Shown here piece by piece: positions 1-10,986 of a stretch of DNA of 64,000 nucleotides. This DNA comes from Sphingomonas sp. SCN 67-18 (lineage in GTDB: Bacteria > Pseudomonadota > Alphaproteobacteria > Sphingomonadales > Sphingomonadaceae), in NCBI RefSeq assembly GCF_001724715.1, contig NZ_MEFG01000027.1, forward strand, positions 147,886 through 211,885. The letters are read 5' to 3'. Every line of letters starts with the position of its first letter. Position 1 is the first letter of the stretch. The translations under genes were made by a program, and so were the position numbers. The notes beneath the pieces are model-generated. The model did not search any database. It had not been told where the DNA came from and saw only the letters and a program-made list of their open reading frames with translations.

Positions 1-120
1 AGCGTGGACGGCGCCTTCTTCGGTCCCGCCGCGCAGGAAGTGGGCGGCGGCTTCCGCATCGTCGGCGGCACGCCGGACGAGCGGATCGACATATTGGGCG
101 CCTTTACCGGCAAGAAGTGA
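1..120 (+). CDS. C-terminal end of a TbpB-like surface lipoprotein (partial)
   Basis: Only the last 39 codons and the TGA stop lie in the window; the gene starts upstream. The visible residues contain GAFFGPAAQEVGGGFRIVGG and finish in GAFTGKK. This is the typical last strands of the TbpB/factor-H-binding-protein type beta-barrel, in which a GxFxGPxAxExGGxF element is followed by a short GAFxGK end. The family consists of lipoproteins anchored on the outer face of the outer membrane, classically binding transferrin or other host or metal ligands. The Slam exporter gene begins only 10 bases downstream, which strongly supports the assignment. The ligand in this (probably environmental) bacterium cannot be told from the fragment. 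Confidence 0.7.
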   Translation, partial: SVDGAFFGPAAQEVGGGFRIVGGTPDERIDILGAFTGKK

Positions 121-130
121 GTTCCGCGCC

Positions 131-1474
131 ATGGCGATCCGCACGCGCCTGACATTATTGGCAGGCACGGCGCTGGCGCTGGGCGTTGCCCCGGCGGTTG
201 CCCAGCCTGTCTGTGTCGGAGGCGAATGCACGGTGCGGATGACGCCCGCGCAATTGCTGGAAAATGCCGAGCGCCTGGTTTTGCAGCGCCAGTTCGACGC
301 GGCGCGCCCGTTGATCGCGGCCCTCGCCGAGGTGCCCGAATATCGGATGCAGCAGCAGTTCCTGGCCGGCTATGTCGCTGTCGAGACCGGCGATCTGGAC
401 GGCGCGGTGCGCAATTTCCGCGCGATCCTGCGCGACCACCCCAAGCAGACGCGCGTCCGCCTGGAGCTGGCTCGGGCGATGATGATGCAAGGCAAGGACG
501 CCGCCGCCGAGCATCATCTGCGCCTTGCCGCCGAGGACAAGGACCTGTCGCCAGAAATCGCCGCCACGATCCGTTCGTCGCGGGGGGTTATTCGGGATCG
601 GCGGATGTGGCACTTCAATCTCGACTTGGGGCTGGCGCCGGACAGCAATATCAACAATGCGACGACGGCGGAGGTGATCAACGCCGATGCGGGGCAGCTG
701 CACCTGAGCCCGGATGCGCGGGCGCGGTCCGGGGTGGGGCGGATGGCGGGCATGTCCGGCGGGGTGCGGCTGAAGGCGGCGCCCAGGCTGGCGGTGCTGA
801 TCGACGGCGACGCGCAGATTTCCGATTATGACGGCAAGAGCGCCGACGACATCTTCACCCAGCTGGCGATCGGCCCGGAATATAAGATGAGCGAGACGGC
901 CAGCCTGTCGCTGCAGGCGGTGGCGGCGCAGCGCTGGTATGGCGGCGAGGTGGCGGCCCGGCAGTTCGGCGTGAAGGCGGCCGCCCAGAAATTCCTCGAC
1001 GCGGGCCAGCGCGTCGGCCTGCAGTTCGACATCCGCCACACCGATTCGGGCTTCACCCCGGTCTATGACGGCTGGCAGTACAGCGCCTACGCCACCTATG
1101 AGCGGGTGATCGGCCGGTCGATGATCGCGTCCGCCAGCCTGTTCGGCCGCCGCGAGTCGCTGCGTTCCGACGTCTATTCAAGCACCGAGGCGGGCGTGAA
1201 TCTGGGCCTTGGCGGCGAGCTGGGGCACGGCATCAACGCCGGGCTTTCGGGCGGGCTGTCCCGCGCCGTCTATGATGCGCCCTTCCTTCTGTTTTCGACC
1301 GAGGACCGCAAGGACTGGCGGCTGAACGTGCGCGCCTATCTGGGCCTGCGCTCGATCCGCGTGCTCGGTTTCTCGCCGTCGCTGACCTACAGCTACGCCG
1401 ACATCGGCTCCAATTACGAATTCTACCGCACCAACCGCCACCGGCTGCGGTTCAACCTGGCCCGCTATTTCTGA
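131..1474 (+). CDS. Slam-type surface lipoprotein assembly modifier (outer-membrane exporter)
   Basis: The 447-residue protein begins with a signal peptide (cleavage near AVAQ, residue 25). A helical TPR-like region of about residues 37-160 follows, with repeated Ala/Leu helices such as ARPLIAALAEVPEYRMQQQF and VRLELARAMMMQGKDAAAEH. A long beta-barrel domain (about 165-447) ends in the outer-membrane signature RFNLARYF with terminal Phe. This TPR plus DUF560 barrel layout defines Slam proteins, which in Neisseria carry TbpB-like lipoproteins across the outer membrane to the cell surface. The preceding gene encodes just such a lipoprotein, so the two probably form a substrate-exporter operon. 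It converges on dsbD with 6 bases between stops. Length fits the family (about 450-500 residues). Confidence 0.85.
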   Translation: MAIRTRLTLLAGTALALGVAPAVAQPVCVGGECTVRMTPAQLLENAERLVLQRQFDAARPLIAALAEVPEYRMQQQFLAGYVAVETGDLDGAVRNFRAILRDHPKQTRVRLELARAMMMQGKDAAAEHHLRLAAEDKDLSPEIAATIRSSRGVIRDRRMWHFNLDLGLAPDSNINNATTAEVINADAGQLHLSPDARARSGVGRMAGMSGGVRLKAAPRLAVLIDGDAQISDYDGKSADDIFTQLAIGPEYKMSETASLSLQAVAAQRWYGGEVAARQFGVKAAAQKFLDAGQRVGLQFDIRHTDSGFTPVYDGWQYSAYATYERVIGRSMIASASLFGRRESLRSDVYSSTEAGVNLGLGGELGHGINAGLSGGLSRAVYDAPFLLFSTEDRKDWRLNVRAYLGLRSIRVLGFSPSLTYSYADIGSNYEFYRTNRHRLRFNLARYF

Positions 1475-1480
1475 CCCGGC

Positions 1481-3535
1481 TCAGCCGGCCAGGCTGACGA
1501 GCCGGTCGACGGTGAGCACCTGCGGCAGGATGTCCGGCCGGTCGCTGCCCGCGCGATAATAGAGGTAGAGCGGCACGCCCGAGCGCCCCTGCCGTTCGAT
1601 GAAGCGGCCGATGACCGGATCGCCATTCGTCCAGTCCCCCACCAGCACGGCGACCTTGCCGGCGGCAAAGGCGTCCGCCACCTCGGCCCGCTCGATCGCC
1701 GCCTTTTCATTGACCTTGCAGGTCAGGCACCAGTCGGCGGTGAAATAGACGAAGACGGGCCGCCCCTCCGCCGTCAGCGCGGCAAGCCGGGCTTCGCTGA
1801 ACGGCTCCGCCGCCAGCGCGCCGCCCGCCTCTGCCCGCGCATCGGCGGGCGCCTTGTCCACCGTGGCGATCACGGCCAGCGCCACCGCCAGCGCGGGGAC
1901 CAGCGCCAGCCAGCCGCGGCCGCCAGCGCCCCGTTGCCGCGCGCCGACAAACCAGAGCGCAAGGCCAAGCGCCAGCAGGGCGACCAGCCCCAGCGTCATC
2001 CCGTCGACGCCCGCCTGCCGCCCGAGAATCCAGGCGAGGCCAAGCGCGGTCAGGAACATCGGCACCGACAGGACATGGCGGAAGCGGTTCATCCACGGCC
2101 CCGGCTTCGGCAGGCGCCGGCGCAGCGCCGGGACGAAGCCGAGCAGCAGGAAGGGCAAGGCAAGGCCAAGGCCAAGTCCGGCGAAGATCGCCAGCGCCAG
2201 CCCCGCCGGCAGCACCAGCGCCGCGCCCAGCGCCGCGCCCATGAACGGGCCGGTGCAGGGGGTGGCGATGAAGGCGGCCAGCGCGCCGGTCCAGAAGGCG
2301 CCGCCGACGCCGCCCTGCGCCGCCAGCCGGTCCCCGAAGCCGATCGACCCCAGCTCGAACAGCCCGGCCAGGTTGAAGGCGATGCCCGCCGTCAGCAGCA
2401 TCAACAGGGTGATGACGCGCGGATCCTGCAGCTGGAAGGCCCAGCCCGCCGCGCCGCCCGCCGCGCGCAGCGCGATCAGCGCCGCGCCCAGCGCCACGCA
2501 CACCAGGATGACGCCGGCGGCATAGGCCAGCCCTTCCCGCCTGGCCGACCGTTCGTCCACCCCGGCCTTGGCGAGGCTGAGCGCCTTGAGGCTGAGGATG
2601 GGGAAGACGCAGGGCATGATGTTGAGCAGCAGCCCGCCGAGCAGCGCCCCGCCCAGCGCCAGCAGCACCGCCGCGACGCCGAGGGCGGGCGCGGCCGCGC
2701 CGAGCGGATCGCCGCCCGCCGGGACGGCGCCGGGCACGGCCGCGACGGCAAGCCCGCGATTGTCGCCGATCTTCAGCACGCCCTCTATCGCCTTCATGCC
2801 CGCCGCGCCTTCGCGCGCGCCGGTTTCGACGACCAGCATGTCGCCGTTGCGCAGCACCTGCTGGGGCGCGGCATAATCGATGGCGTCGGCGGTCAGCGGA
2901 TAGAAATAGGGGTCTTCGATGGCGGCCCCCGCCGGCCATGGCACGGCGAGGCGGATCTTGCCGCCCGCGACGGCGAACTGCGCCTGGCCGCCCAGCGGCT
3001 TGGGAATGCGCGCGCGCCAGCCGTCGAACGCGGCGCGGCGGGCGGGATCGATGCCGCCGTCGCCGACCGTCAGATCGGTGGCGAGGTCCGCCCCGGCGGG
3101 CACGCAGATCTTGTCCGTGCATTCCAGCCAGTCGGCCCGCACCCTGACCGGCAGGCGCGTGCCCGCGGCCATGCCGGCCGGCACGGTAAGCGTGGCGAAA
3201 AGGGTATGATCCCCCTCATAGACATAGTTCATCAGCCCGGCGATCATCAGCCGTTCGGGCACCGGATAGCTGAGCGGCCCCGCCGTGACGCCCGCCGGGA
3301 GCGTCCATTTCAGCTCTGTTTCCAGCCCCGCGTCGCCGGGATTCTTCCAATAGCCGTGCCAGCCCGGCTGCGGCTTCATGACGAAGGCGATGGTGACCGT
3401 CTGCCCCGGCGCGGGCCGATCGCTCTCCGCCAGCAGGGTGGCGGCGATATGGGGCGTGCCGTCCTGCGCCCGCGCGGCGGCGGGCAGCAGCAGCGCGGCC
3501 AGCAATGTCATCAACCAGAAACGAAGCGCGTTCAT
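1481..3535 (-). CDS. dsbD: DsbD-family protein-disulfide reductase (thiol:disulfide interchange)
   Basis: This 684-residue envelope protein should pass reducing power from cytoplasmic thioredoxin to periplasmic thiol proteins. Order of parts: a signal peptide (residues 1-23, ending AARAQ); a periplasmic N-terminal DsbD-alpha-like domain (about 25-270) with the cysteine pair ECTDKIC; an eight-helix membrane domain (about 280-560) with the paired cysteines in NIMPCVFPILSLKAL and IATPCTGPFMG; and a C-terminal thioredoxin domain with FTADWCLTCK (cysteines about 603 and 606). All three redox pairs are intact. It is divergent from the alkaline phosphatase gene, with start codons about 10 bases apart, so the promoters must overlap the opposing coding sequence. 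ScsB-like proteins are the closest alternative. Confidence 0.88.
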   Translation of the reverse strand: MNALRFWLMTLLAALLLPAAARAQDGTPHIAATLLAESDRPAPGQTVTIAFVMKPQPGWHGYWKNPGDAGLETELKWTLPAGVTAGPLSYPVPERLMIAGLMNYVYEGDHTLFATLTVPAGMAAGTRLPVRVRADWLECTDKICVPAGADLATDLTVGDGGIDPARRAAFDGWRARIPKPLGGQAQFAVAGGKIRLAVPWPAGAAIEDPYFYPLTADAIDYAAPQQVLRNGDMLVVETGAREGAAGMKAIEGVLKIGDNRGLAVAAVPGAVPAGGDPLGAAAPALGVAAVLLALGGALLGGLLLNIMPCVFPILSLKALSLAKAGVDERSARREGLAYAAGVILVCVALGAALIALRAAGGAAGWAFQLQDPRVITLLMLLTAGIAFNLAGLFELGSIGFGDRLAAQGGVGGAFWTGALAAFIATPCTGPFMGAALGAALVLPAGLALAIFAGLGLGLALPFLLLGFVPALRRRLPKPGPWMNRFRHVLSVPMFLTALGLAWILGRQAGVDGMTLGLVALLALGLALWFVGARQRGAGGRGWLALVPALAVALAVIATVDKAPADARAEAGGALAAEPFSEARLAALTAEGRPVFVYFTADWCLTCKVNEKAAIERAEVADAFAAGKVAVLVGDWTNGDPVIGRFIERQGRSGVPLYLYYRAGSDRPDILPQVLTVDRLVSLAG

Positions 3536-3545
3536 CGACTATCCC

Positions 3546-5237
3546 ATGTTCCGGCCGACCTTTTCCCTCCATAGCCGAATTTCACCGCCCCGGCGCAAGC
3601 GCTTCTTGCCGCGCGGCGCGGCGATGGCCGCCATTGCCGCGCTGGCCGCCGCCGCTGGCCCGGCGCGAGCGCAGACGACGCCGCAGACGCAGACGCCCCG
3701 GCTGATCGTGGCGATTGCCGTCGACCAGTTCTCCGCCGATCTGTTCGCCGAATATCGCGGCGTCTTCACCGGCGGGCTGAAGCGGCTGGCCGGGGGCGCG
3801 GTGTTCCCCGCCGCTTATCAGGGCCATGCCGCGACGGAGACCTGCCCCGGCCATGCCACCATGTTGACCGGCGCGCGCCCGGCGCGCAGCGGCATCATCG
3901 CCAACGACTGGATCGACCGTGACGCGGCGCGGGACGACAAGCGCATCTATTGCGCGGAGGATGCGCGCGTGCCGGGCAGCAGTTCCAGCCGCTACACCGT
4001 TTCCGCGCGCAACCTGAAGGTGCCGACGCTGGGCGACCGGATGAAGGCCGCCAACCCGGCCAGCCGCGTCGTCGCCATTGCCGGCAAGGACCGGGCGGCG
4101 GTGATGATGGGCGGGCACGCGCCGGACCAGATCTGGTTCTGGGGCGGCGCGCGTTTCGACACGCTGGCCGACCGCGCCGGGCCGCCGCCCGCCGCCGTGG
4201 CGGCCGCCAATGCGCGCGCGGCGGCGCTGGTCGCACGGCCCGGCAAGGCGGTGCTGCCGCCGCAATGCGCCGGGCGGTCGATGGCGGTGACGGTGGGGGA
4301 CGGCAGCGTCGGCACGATCGCCGACCGCAAGGCGGAGGATTTTCGCGGTTTCCGCACCGCCGTGGAATTCGACGCCATCACGGCGGAGCTGGCCGTCGCG
4401 CTGCTCGACGAGATGAAGCTGGGGCGCGACGCGGCCCCGGACCTGCTGACCATCAGCCTGTCCGCGACCGATTATGTCGGCCACAGCTTCGGCACGGCCG
4501 GTGCGGAGATGTGCGCGCAAATGCTGGCGCTGGACGGCGCGATCGGCCGCATCCTCGCCGCGCTGGACCGGGCGGGCATGCCCTATGCGGTGGCGTTGAC
4601 CGCCGACCATGGCGGCCACGACCTGCCGGAGCGCAACCGGCTGCGCGGCTTTGCCGATGCGGAGCGGATCGACCCCGCGCTATCCGCCCGGGCGCTGTCG
4701 GACGCGCTGATGCGCGAATTCAACCTCGCGACGCCGCCGCTGACCGGCGAGGGCGAATTCTATGTGGCGCGGGACGTGCCGGATGCGCTGCGCCCCCGGC
4801 TGATCGCCGCCGCGCTCGCCCGGCTTACCGCGCATCCGCAGGTGGCGGCGGCCTATACCGCGGACGCGCTGCGCCGGATGCCCGCGCCGCGCGGGCCGGT
4901 GGACGAATGGTCGCTGGCCCAACGCTATCGCGCCGGTTTCGACCCGGAGCGATCCGGCGACATCATCATCGCGCTGCGGCCGCATGTCATGCCCATCGCC
5001 GTGCCCGGCCCCGGCCATGTTGCCACCCACGGTTCGCCCTGGGCCTATGACCGGCGCGTGCCGATGCTGTTCTGGTGGCCGGGCATGACCGGGTTCGAGC
5101 AGCCGCTGGCGGTGGAGACGGTGGACATGCTGCCCACCCTTGCCGCGCTGATCGGCCTGCCGGTGCCGGCGGCGGACGTGGACGGCCGCTGCCTTGACCT
5201 GGACGCGGGGCCGGGAACGCGCTGCCCTGCGCCCTAG
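3546..5237 (+). CDS. phoK: PhoK/PafA-like secreted alkaline phosphatase
   Basis: The protein is 563 residues if started at 3546, close to the 559 of Sphingomonas PhoK (SPAP). It hydrolyses phosphomonoesters in the periplasm or outside the cell using two zinc ions. The probable nucleophile is Thr99 in ATETCPGHATMLTG, aligned with the Thr-x-Pro-x-His element of the NPP/PafA group. Metal ligands are visible in AIAVDQFSADL (Asp60), SATDYVGHSFG, LTADHGGHDLPE and GHVATHGSPWAYD. The N-terminus carries an Arg-rich PRRKRFL stretch before a hydrophobic AAIAALAAAAG core ending in ARAQ, so Tat export is possible. Start 3546 was chosen because starts further upstream would lie inside dsbD; ATG 3624 would lose the Arg motif. 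Frame and length fit the whole family. Confidence 0.85.
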   Translation: MFRPTFSLHSRISPPRRKRFLPRGAAMAAIAALAAAAGPARAQTTPQTQTPRLIVAIAVDQFSADLFAEYRGVFTGGLKRLAGGAVFPAAYQGHAATETCPGHATMLTGARPARSGIIANDWIDRDAARDDKRIYCAEDARVPGSSSSRYTVSARNLKVPTLGDRMKAANPASRVVAIAGKDRAAVMMGGHAPDQIWFWGGARFDTLADRAGPPPAAVAAANARAAALVARPGKAVLPPQCAGRSMAVTVGDGSVGTIADRKAEDFRGFRTAVEFDAITAELAVALLDEMKLGRDAAPDLLTISLSATDYVGHSFGTAGAEMCAQMLALDGAIGRILAALDRAGMPYAVALTADHGGHDLPERNRLRGFADAERIDPALSARALSDALMREFNLATPPLTGEGEFYVARDVPDALRPRLIAAALARLTAHPQVAAAYTADALRRMPAPRGPVDEWSLAQRYRAGFDPERSGDIIIALRPHVMPIAVPGPGHVATHGSPWAYDRRVPMLFWWPGMTGFEQPLAVETVDMLPTLAALIGLPVPAADVDGRCLDLDAGPGTRCPAP

Positions 5238-5246
5238 CGCCGCCGT

Positions 5247-7841
<2,595 letters not shown>

Positions 7842-7859
7842 GTCCGTCGCCTTTTCCGG

Positions 7860-8915
7860 TCAGGCGGCCAGGATCATCGGATCGATGCCCGACAACATGG
7901 TCTGGGTGCGCGGCGCGGCGGGCGTGCGCGGCGCGTGGCCGGACACGGCGCGCGCGATCTGGCGGATATGGTCGGGCGTGGTGCCGCAACAGCCGCCGAC
8001 GACGTTGATGATACCGGTTTCCGCCCATTCGCGGATGAAGCCGGCCGTGGTCTCCGCCGCCTCGTCATATTGGCCGAGATCGTTGGGCAGGCCGGCATTG
8101 GGATAGACCATGAGCAGCGTGTCCGCGATGGCGGACAGGGCCGAGACGTGCGGCCGCAGTTCCGGCGCGCCGAACGAGCAGTTGACGCCGATGGTGAGCG
8201 GCTTCGCATGGCGGACCGACGCCCAGAAGCTTTCCACCGTATGGCCGGACAGGTTGCGCCCCGACATGTCGGTGACGGTGAAGCTGAGCATCAGCGGCAC
8301 ATCGACGCCGCGCGCCTGCCCGGCCTCGATGGCGGCCATGATGCCGGCCTTGCAGTTGAGCGTGTCGAACACGGTCTCGATCAGGATGAAATCGACCCCG
8401 CCGTCGAGCAGCGCCTCCATCTGTTCGCGATAGACGTCCTTCAGCTCGTCATAGCCGATGGCGCGATAGCCCGGATCGTTGACGTCCGGGGAGAGCGACA
8501 GCGTCTTGTTGGTCGGGCCGATGGCGCCCGCGACGAAGCGGGGCCGCCCGTCCGCCGCCGCCGCCGCGTCGGCGGCGTCGCGGGCGATCTGCGCGGCGGC
8601 GAGGTTGAGATCGCGGACCAGATGTTCGGCGCCGTAATCCGCCTGGCTGATCCGGTTGGCGTTGAAGGTGTTGGTGGACACCATGTCCGCCCCCGCCTCC
8701 AGATAAGCCTCGGTGATTTCCGCCACGACATGCGGGCGGGTGAGCACCAGCAGGTCGTTATTGCCTTTCTGGTCCAGATCCAGCGTCAGCCCGCCGCGAT
8801 ATTCCGCCTCGCCCAGGCGATAGCCCTGGATCATCGTGCCGAACGCGCCGTCCGTCACCAGGATGCGGCTGGCCGCCTGGGCGCGGAAACGCTGCGCGGC
8901 GCTGGATGCAGTCAT
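7860..8915 (-). CDS. metH: Homocysteine S-methyltransferase half of methionine synthase (split MetH)
   Basis: This 351-residue protein is the homocysteine- and zinc-binding barrel that forms the N-terminus of ordinary MetH. The three zinc cysteines are present in GVNCSFG and in [11 protein letters not shown], and the family start [16 protein letters not shown] is intact. It ends shortly after the barrel ([18 protein letters not shown]), exactly where a linker would lead to the folate domain. That domain starts in the next gene after an 18-base gap with its own ATG. A stop, gap and new start at a domain boundary argue for a genuine two-gene enzyme, common in alphaproteobacteria, rather than a frameshift. 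Confidence 0.93.
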   Translation of the reverse strand: MTASSAAQRFRAQAASRILVTDGAFGTMIQGYRLGEAEYRGGLTLDLDQKGNNDLLVLTRPHVVAEITEAYLEAGADMVSTNTFNANRISQADYGAEHLVRDLNLAAAQIARDAADAAAAADGRPRFVAGAIGPTNKTLSLSPDVNDPGYRAIGYDELKDVYREQMEALLDGGVDFILIETVFDTLNCKAGIMAAIEAGQARGVDVPLMLSFTVTDMSGRNLSGHTVESFWASVRHAKPLTIGVNCSFGAPELRPHVSALSAIADTLLMVYPNAGLPNDLGQYDEAAETTAGFIREWAETGIINVVGGCCGTTPDHIRQIARAVSGHAPRTPAAPRTQTMLSGIDPMILAA

Positions 8916-8942
8916 GGGATCAGATACTCCGAAAAAAGCCGG

Positions 8943-9884
8943 TTACGCCGCCCGTTCGCCTTCGCTGGCATTGGGACGCAGGCCGAGCAGGTGGCAGATC
9001 GCGTAGCTCAGCTCGGCGCGGTTCAACGTGTAGAAATGGAAGTGGCGGACGCCGCCGGTGTAGAGTTTCTGGCACATTTCGGCGGCGATGGTGGCGGCGA
9101 CCAGCTGGCGCGCGGCGGGGCGATCGTCCAGCCCCTCGAACAGCCGGTCCATCCAGGGCGGGATGCTGGTGCCGCACAGGCCGGCGATGCGCCGGGTCTG
9201 CGCGACGTTGGACACGGGCAGGATGCCCGGCACGATCTCCGCATCGACGCCCGCCGCCGCCGCCGCGTCGCGGAAGCGGAAGAAGGCGTCGGGCGAGAAG
9301 AAGAACTGGGTGATCGCCCGGTTGGCCCCCGCGTCCAGCTTGCGTTTCAGATTGTCGATGTCCGACGCGGCGCTGAGCGCCTCCGGGTGGGTTTCCGGAT
9401 AGGCGGCGACCGAAATCTCGAACGGGTGGAGCCGTTTCAGCCCAGCCACCAGATCGGCGGCGCTGGCATAACCGTCTTCACGCGCGGCGAAGCGCATCCC
9501 TTCTTCCGGCGGATCGCCCCTGAGCGCGACGATATGGCGCACGCCAGCCGCCCAATATTCATGAGCGATCTGGGCGATCTCATCTCGGCTGGCGTCGACG
9601 CAGGTGAGGTGCGCGGCGGCGGCGATGGGCGTTTCCCGCGCGATGCGCGACACGGTGGCGTGGGTGCGCTCGCGCGTCGAGCCGCCCGCGCCATAAGTGA
9701 CGGACACGAAGCGCGGGCCGAGCGGGCTGAGCGTCTGGATCGAATCCCAGAGCGTCGCCTCCATCTTCTCCGTCTTGGGCGGGAAGAATTCGAAAGACAC
9801 CGCGCAATCGCCGGACAGGTCCGCGAACAGCGACGCATCCGGCGCGCGGCGCGCATCGGGCTGTTGATGCAATGACCGGGTCAC
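8943..9884 (-). CDS. metF: 5,10-methylenetetrahydrofolate reductase
   Basis: A 313-residue TIM-barrel flavoprotein that reduces methylene-THF to methyl-THF, the methyl donor used by the two downstream MetH halves. The family markers are near the start (SFEFFPPKTEKME, with the catalytic Glu) and in the middle (VTYGAGGSTRERT, TCVDASRDEIAQIA, VALRGDPP). The reading frame stays open far upstream, but GTG at 9884 is the best start. It overlaps the stop of the preceding regulator gene as GTGA, which implies translational coupling, and it gives the normal length with SFEFFPPK near residue 30. The gap to the homocysteine methyltransferase gene is 27 bases. Confidence 0.92.
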   Translation of the reverse strand: MTRSLHQQPDARRAPDASLFADLSGDCAVSFEFFPPKTEKMEATLWDSIQTLSPLGPRFVSVTYGAGGSTRERTHATVSRIARETPIAAAAHLTCVDASRDEIAQIAHEYWAAGVRHIVALRGDPPEEGMRFAAREDGYASAADLVAGLKRLHPFEISVAAYPETHPEALSAASDIDNLKRKLDAGANRAITQFFFSPDAFFRFRDAAAAAGVDAEIVPGILPVSNVAQTRRIAGLCGTSIPPWMDRLFEGLDDRPAARQLVAATIAAEMCQKLYTGGVRHFHFYTLNRAELSYAICHLLGLRPNASEGERAA

Positions 9885-10825
9885 GCCGCCTTTTTCTCCC
9901 TGATCCGGCCGGCGCGCGCGCCCAGCCACAATTTCACCGTCAGCTCGCCGCCGCCCAGTTCCTCCACCCGGTCCATGACCAGCCCGGCCGCGCGGAACCA
10001 GCCGCCAATCTGTTCGTCGTCGAAACCCAGCCGGGCATGGGCGTCCTGCACCCGCAGTTCCTCGCGCCCGTGCGCGGCGAAATCGGCAATCAGGATCCGC
10101 CCGTCCGCCGCCAGCAGGCGCGCCGCCTCCGATATGGCCGGGCCGGGCTGCTGCGCGAAATGCAGCACCTGATGGAGGATGACGGTATCCGCCGTGCCGT
10201 TGTCCAGCGGCAGGGCGTAAAGATCGCCCTGACGGAGCTCGGCATTGCCGATCTGCCCGGCGGCGAGCTTGGCCCGCGCCAGCCGGAGCATTTCCGGGCT
10301 GCGATCGACGCCCAGCGCGCGCGTGGCGGCGCCGCTGAACAGTTCCAGCATCCGCCCGGTGCCCGTGCCGATATCGACCAGACGGCCGATCGGCCGATCG
10401 CCGAGCAGGCGGGCCATGGCCGCTTCCACCTGCGACTCGGCGACGTGGAGCGAGCGAATGGCGTCCCATTGTTCGGCATGGGCGGCGAAATAAAGCTCGG
10501 CAGCCGCCGCGCGATCGGCACGGACCGCCGCAAGGCGCGCCGCGTCCGTCGCGGCCCAGGGGGCGGATTGCGCATCGATGAGCGCGAGCAGCGGCGGCAC
10601 CGCCGCATCCTCGGCCAGGCCCAGGAACACCCAGCTCCCCTCCTTGCGGCGGACCGTAAGACCCGCATCCGAAAGGATCTTCACATGCCGGGAAACGCGC
10701 GGCTGGCTTTGCCCCAGCACCTGCGCCAGCTCGCCCACCGAAAGCTCCATGGCCTGGAGCAGCGCGAAGATGCGCAGCCGCGTCGGATCCGCAAGCGCCC
10801 GGAAGATATCGAGAATCGCCTTCAT
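9881..10825 (-). CDS. sahR: ArsR-family regulator fused to a SAM-dependent methyltransferase domain (SahR-like)
   Basis: This 314-residue protein has an N-terminal ArsR winged helix (about 1-90; LADPTRLRIFALLQAMELSV, and recognition region LGQSQPRVSRHVKILSDAGL). The C-terminal class I methyltransferase domain (about 130-300) has the SAM-binding LVDIGTGTGRMLELF and ILHQVLHFAQQPG. It heads an operon with metF and both metH genes. Known SahR proteins are ArsR-type repressors of methionine and SAM-cycle genes that respond to S-adenosylhomocysteine; the fused domain would suit such a ligand. ATG 10825 was chosen over 10861 because the latter would place the start inside the perfect palindrome that looks like this protein's own operator. 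The methyltransferase domain may be purely a sensor; activity is not shown by sequence. Confidence 0.8.
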   Translation of the reverse strand: MKAILDIFRALADPTRLRIFALLQAMELSVGELAQVLGQSQPRVSRHVKILSDAGLTVRRKEGSWVFLGLAEDAAVPPLLALIDAQSAPWAATDAARLAAVRADRAAAAELYFAAHAEQWDAIRSLHVAESQVEAAMARLLGDRPIGRLVDIGTGTGRMLELFSGAATRALGVDRSPEMLRLARAKLAAGQIGNAELRQGDLYALPLDNGTADTVILHQVLHFAQQPGPAISEAARLLAADGRILIADFAAHGREELRVQDAHARLGFDDEQIGGWFRAAGLVMDRVEELGGGELTVKLWLGARAGRIREKKAA

Positions 10826-10833
10826 GAATTTAG

Positions 10834-10853
10834 ATATAAAGATATCTTTATAT
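10834..10853. promoter_or_regulatory. Perfect 20-bp palindrome, probable SahR-like operator
   Basis: ATATAAAGATATCTTTATAT reads identically on both strands and is strikingly AT-rich in a GC-rich genome. It ends 8 bases upstream of the regulator's ATG at 10825. Its position, symmetry and length fit autoregulation of the regulator-metF-metH operon by a dimeric winged-helix repressor. Binding is inferred. Confidence 0.75.
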
Positions 10854-10986
10854 GCGGTCAACGGAGAAGGGCCGGATTAATGAAGGGGATTGCACCGGCT
10901 TAACCGAATCGCTAGAGAATTCGCCGCGCCCTGGGATTTCCCGGGCGAGTACGTATGACGTATCTCTAACGGGAGGGACCTACCCC

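Noticed and set aside
7842..7859. MetH split as a frameshift or sequencing error
   Set aside because: The upstream gene ends in a clean TGA at a domain boundary, an 18-base gap with a new ATG follows, and both products have normal module lengths. Splitting at this junction is known in alphaproteobacteria.
10862..10902. Small ORF between the SahR-like operator and the Ala-rich lipoprotein gene
   Set aside because: The ATG near 10880 runs only a few codons to TAA and has no ribosome-binding support; longer frames through here lack any coding pattern.
10949..10963. Short inverted repeat TACGT-ATG-ACGTA before the Ala-rich lipoprotein
   Set aside because: Five-base arms with a three-base centre occur often by chance and nothing else supports an operator.
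10826..10986. SAM or SAH riboswitch ahead of the methionine operon
   Set aside because: No pseudoknot-forming or conserved riboswitch core was seen; the leader is only a few bases and dominated by the 20-bp operator palindrome.
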